A stretch of DNA of 64,000 nucleotides, from assembly GCA_963972065.1 (NCBI GenBank), contig CAXAVJ010000005.1, positions 12,463 through 76,462 of the forward strand, written 5' to 3'. Origin of the DNA: UBA1479 sp963972065 (GTDB lineage Bacteria; Pseudomonadota; Alphaproteobacteria; Rhodospirillales; Casp-alpha2). Shown piece by piece: positions 62,236 through 64,000 of this stretch. Made by a program: the position numbers and the translations under genes. Numbering within the stretch: the first letter of the stretch is position 1; the number at the start of each line of letters is the position of its first letter. The notes under the pieces were generated by a model that was not told where the DNA came from, made no database searches, and saw only the letters and a list, made by a program, of their open reading frames with translations.

Positions 62236-63528
62236 CTAACGCGCCGATGAATTCGACACGAAACCGATACCCGTATGCTTGCGGACGAACGGAATGATCA
62301 GGCTTGCCGGGGGAGGTTCCGCAACGGTGACTTCGGCCTCGACGGTTGTCCCGGACGTGATCGCAATGCCGGCGCCCGAGCCCGAGGTCCATTCAAGGCC
62401 GCTGATCGTCGCCGGATCGGCGTGCAGGTCGATCCGCGCCTCATAGGGCGCGCCGTCCTTCGAATATTCGGTGACCAGGCGTTCATTCTGAAGCGACGAC
62501 AGCATGCCCGGCTTGGAGACCGGAAATTCGGAAACCTGCAACACGGTGCCGATGATCGTCCCGAATTCCTCCTTCTTCACGGATGACGGGGCGACGCGCA
62601 CGGTCATGCCGGGCCGCACCCGTTTGCCGTCCTTGGTCGGAATGTAGACCACCGCCTGCAGGGCGCTGCCCGACGTGGCGATGCTCACGACGGGGGCGCC
62701 GGGCTGAATGACCGCACCCTCGAACACCTTGAGTTCGACAACCCGGCCGGATGCCGGGGCCAGAACCCGCCCGTTTCTCTGCAGGCTGTTTTCCTTTTCG
62801 CGGACGGAGCGCGCCGCATCGGCGATCTGCTGGTCGATCTTGGTGATCTCTTTGGCATGGTTCGACCGCAGGGTCAGGGTTTCGGATTCCAGTTCCAGAA
62901 TGCGATTGCGGGCGGCGCTGACGTCCTGCAGGGCCTTGTTGTAGTCGGTTCGCAGTTCCTCGACCTTGTCACGCGGCAGGATGCCCTTCGCGACCAAGGT
63001 TTCGCGCCCGGCAATCGTTTTTTTCAGATAGGCCGCGCGCTGTTCCGCGGCGGCGATGATCTGCTGTTGCGCGGTGGCCTGTTCGGCGAAATTCTTCTGC
63101 TTCAGGCCGAATTCACGCGCGAAGGTATCCATGATCTGGCGCTTCTCGGCTTCCCGTTCCAGTTGGGTTTCCTTGGCGCCCCTGTACTCGTCGCGCAGCG
63201 CGATCTGTTCGATAACCGCGATTTCCTGGTCCTTTTCGACAAGATCGTTCTGCCGGACGGACAGTTTCGCAATCGTGCCTTCGGACGGGCTCATGGCGTC
63301 CAGCACGCGTCCGCCGGTGTTGACCAGAATGCCTTTGCCATCCACCTGTTCCGGAACTTTCCCCCAGATGCCCCAGGTCACGATCGCGGTCAAAATCACC
63401 GCCACCGTGCCCAATGCAAGCCATCCGGCCGGGTCCGTCACCCTGACCAGCCGATCCAATTGTTCGGGGGATGAAAGCCGGTCCAGGGCCGCCTGGCGGA
63501 ATACCTGGTGTTTCAAGGGTGCCGACAA
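62236..63528 (-). CDS. NHLM-type HlyD family periplasmic adaptor
   Basis: 430 residues; TTG 63528 appears to be the start, as no ATG or GTG lies upstream in frame. A short cytoplasmic N-terminus RQAALDRLSSPEQLDRLVRV, typical of the NHLM HlyD group, is followed by one membrane segment (about 36-57), then lipoyl/barrel domain halves separated by a long coiled coil (about 115-240). It bridges the ABC exporters to an outer-membrane TolC channel; a TolC-like gene lies at 8757. First gene of the five-gene operon. Confidence 0.9.
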   Translation of the reverse strand: MSAPLKHQVFRQAALDRLSSPEQLDRLVRVTDPAGWLALGTVAVILTAIVTWGIWGKVPEQVDGKGILVNTGGRVLDAMSPSEGTIAKLSVRQNDLVEKDQEIAVIEQIALRDEYRGAKETQLEREAEKRQIMDTFAREFGLKQKNFAEQATAQQQIIAAAEQRAAYLKKTIAGRETLVAKGILPRDKVEELRTDYNKALQDVSAARNRILELESETLTLRSNHAKEITKIDQQIADAARSVREKENSLQRNGRVLAPASGRVVELKVFEGAVIQPGAPVVSIATSGSALQAVVYIPTKDGKRVRPGMTVRVAPSSVKKEEFGTIIGTVLQVSEFPVSKPGMLSSLQNERLVTEYSKDGAPYEARIDLHADPATISGLEWTSGSGAGIAITSGTTVEAEVTVAEPPPASLIIPFVRKHTGIGFVSNSSAR

Positions 63529-63745
63529 TTTTTGATGACCACCGCGTTGCAGCTTGAATGCGCAATTCAGGGCTGAGTGTACTTGGGCGGGGCGGCTTCA
63601 AACTTGTCCGGGCGTCCCAATTCAATTGTTATTCCGTTCAAACCGGCTTACGCTTTGTTTCGTGGGAATATACGGGCTGTCTTGTCCATTATGTTGTTCG
63701 AATAATCGCCTTTGCCCCGGCGCAGATAACAACTAAGGCAAGCCT

Positions 63746-64000
63746 ATGCCGTCCAGCAAACCCCGTGCCCAAATAGATATCGCGCATTTCGACACGGCGT
63801 TTTTCGAGTCCAAGGATCGCTTCGATGCCTGGAACGAAAACATGGGCGTTCTGTTCGACCTGCTGGCGCCGGATGGAAGCACACCGAAAAGCGACATCTC
63901 CGCGCGGATCGACGTGTGCAACCTCGGCGACGCCGTGTTCGGCGTGACCCGATCCCAATCGCAACTGTTCAGCCGCGACGCCCGCCGCGTCGCCCGTGAC
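63746..64000 (+). CDS. probable AraC-type regulator, N-terminal part only (cut by window edge)
   Basis: ATG 63746, with AAGG upstream, opens a frame that runs uninterrupted to base 64000 (85 residues). The segment FESKDRFDAWNENMGVLFDL and following strands resemble the AraC-binding-like sensor domain found at the N-terminus of AraC-family activators. The DNA-binding part, if present, lies outside the window. It diverges from the hlyD gene by 217 bases, which hold no other gene, so it could control the exporter operon. Confidence 0.5.
   Translation, partial: MPSSKPRAQIDIAHFDTAFFESKDRFDAWNENMGVLFDLLAPDGSTPKSDISARIDVCNLGDAVFGVTRSQSQLFSRDARRVARD

Overview
The window is a GC-rich (by eye about 64%), densely coded bacterial chromosome segment. 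Its protein types suggest an alphaproteobacterium of the Rhodospirillales kind: a perfect CtrA-type box, an FNR-type regulator, a DUF1045-containing C-P lyase operon, tripartite tricarboxylate transporters and an NHLM-type peptide exporter. I see no tRNA, rRNA, CRISPR array, insertion sequence or prophage. The genus cannot be fixed from the sequence alone.

Positions 1-14608 carry housekeeping and catabolic genes: a DjlA-like co-chaperone, a DUF3750 protein, an SBF-family transporter, an L-2-hydroxyacid oxidase (LhgO-like), a D-2-hydroxyacid dehydrogenase, a single-chain 5-oxoprolinase, a TolC-like outer-membrane channel with a CtrA box upstream, a PLP dehydratase, two small unknowns, an FNR-like regulator, a ketopantoate-reductase-like enzyme and an FAH-family hydrolase.

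Positions 14810-25694 are one minus-strand block for oxalate/C1 metabolism: tctC-tctB-tctA (uptake), a FadR-type GntR regulator, oxc, frc, an ALDH1L1-like 10-formyl-THF hydrolase/formyltransferase, fhs and a tandem UspA. GTATAC-centred palindromes lie upstream of tctC, gntR, the FAH gene and the LhgO gene, which suggests a regulon.

Positions 26098-37116 hold phosphonate genes: phnGHIJKL plus a DUF1045 2H phosphoesterase, divergent phnF, phnM, and phnCDE transcribed separately, with a 110-residue chemoreceptor-tip protein between. phnN and phnP are absent. The phnG/phnF gap carries PhnF-like palindromes and a Pho-box-like site.

Positions 37418-47418 hold a 1709-residue hybrid histidine kinase (CHASE4-like, HAMP, five PAS, HK, two REC, Hpt) and a CheY-like regulator. 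After these come orphan dppD/dppF ATPases behind a frameshifted unknown gene with a near-ideal Fur box, and an amidoligase/glutamine-amidotransferase pair.

Positions 47609-64000 are the most interesting part. They hold a partner-switching module (helical unknown plus STAS, a SpoIIE phosphatase fused to an RsbW-like kinase, a second STAS) next to a five-gene operon. That operon encodes an NHLM-type exporter (HlyD, C39-peptidase ABC transporter, peptidase-less ABC transporter), a degenerate cyclic-nucleotide-binding-fold protein and a fatty-acyl-AMP ligase-carrier-condensation protein. I infer a dedicated system that makes and exports an acylated peptide or lipo-conjugate. No precursor peptide is visible in the window. 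A truncated, probably AraC-type regulator diverges from this operon at the right edge.
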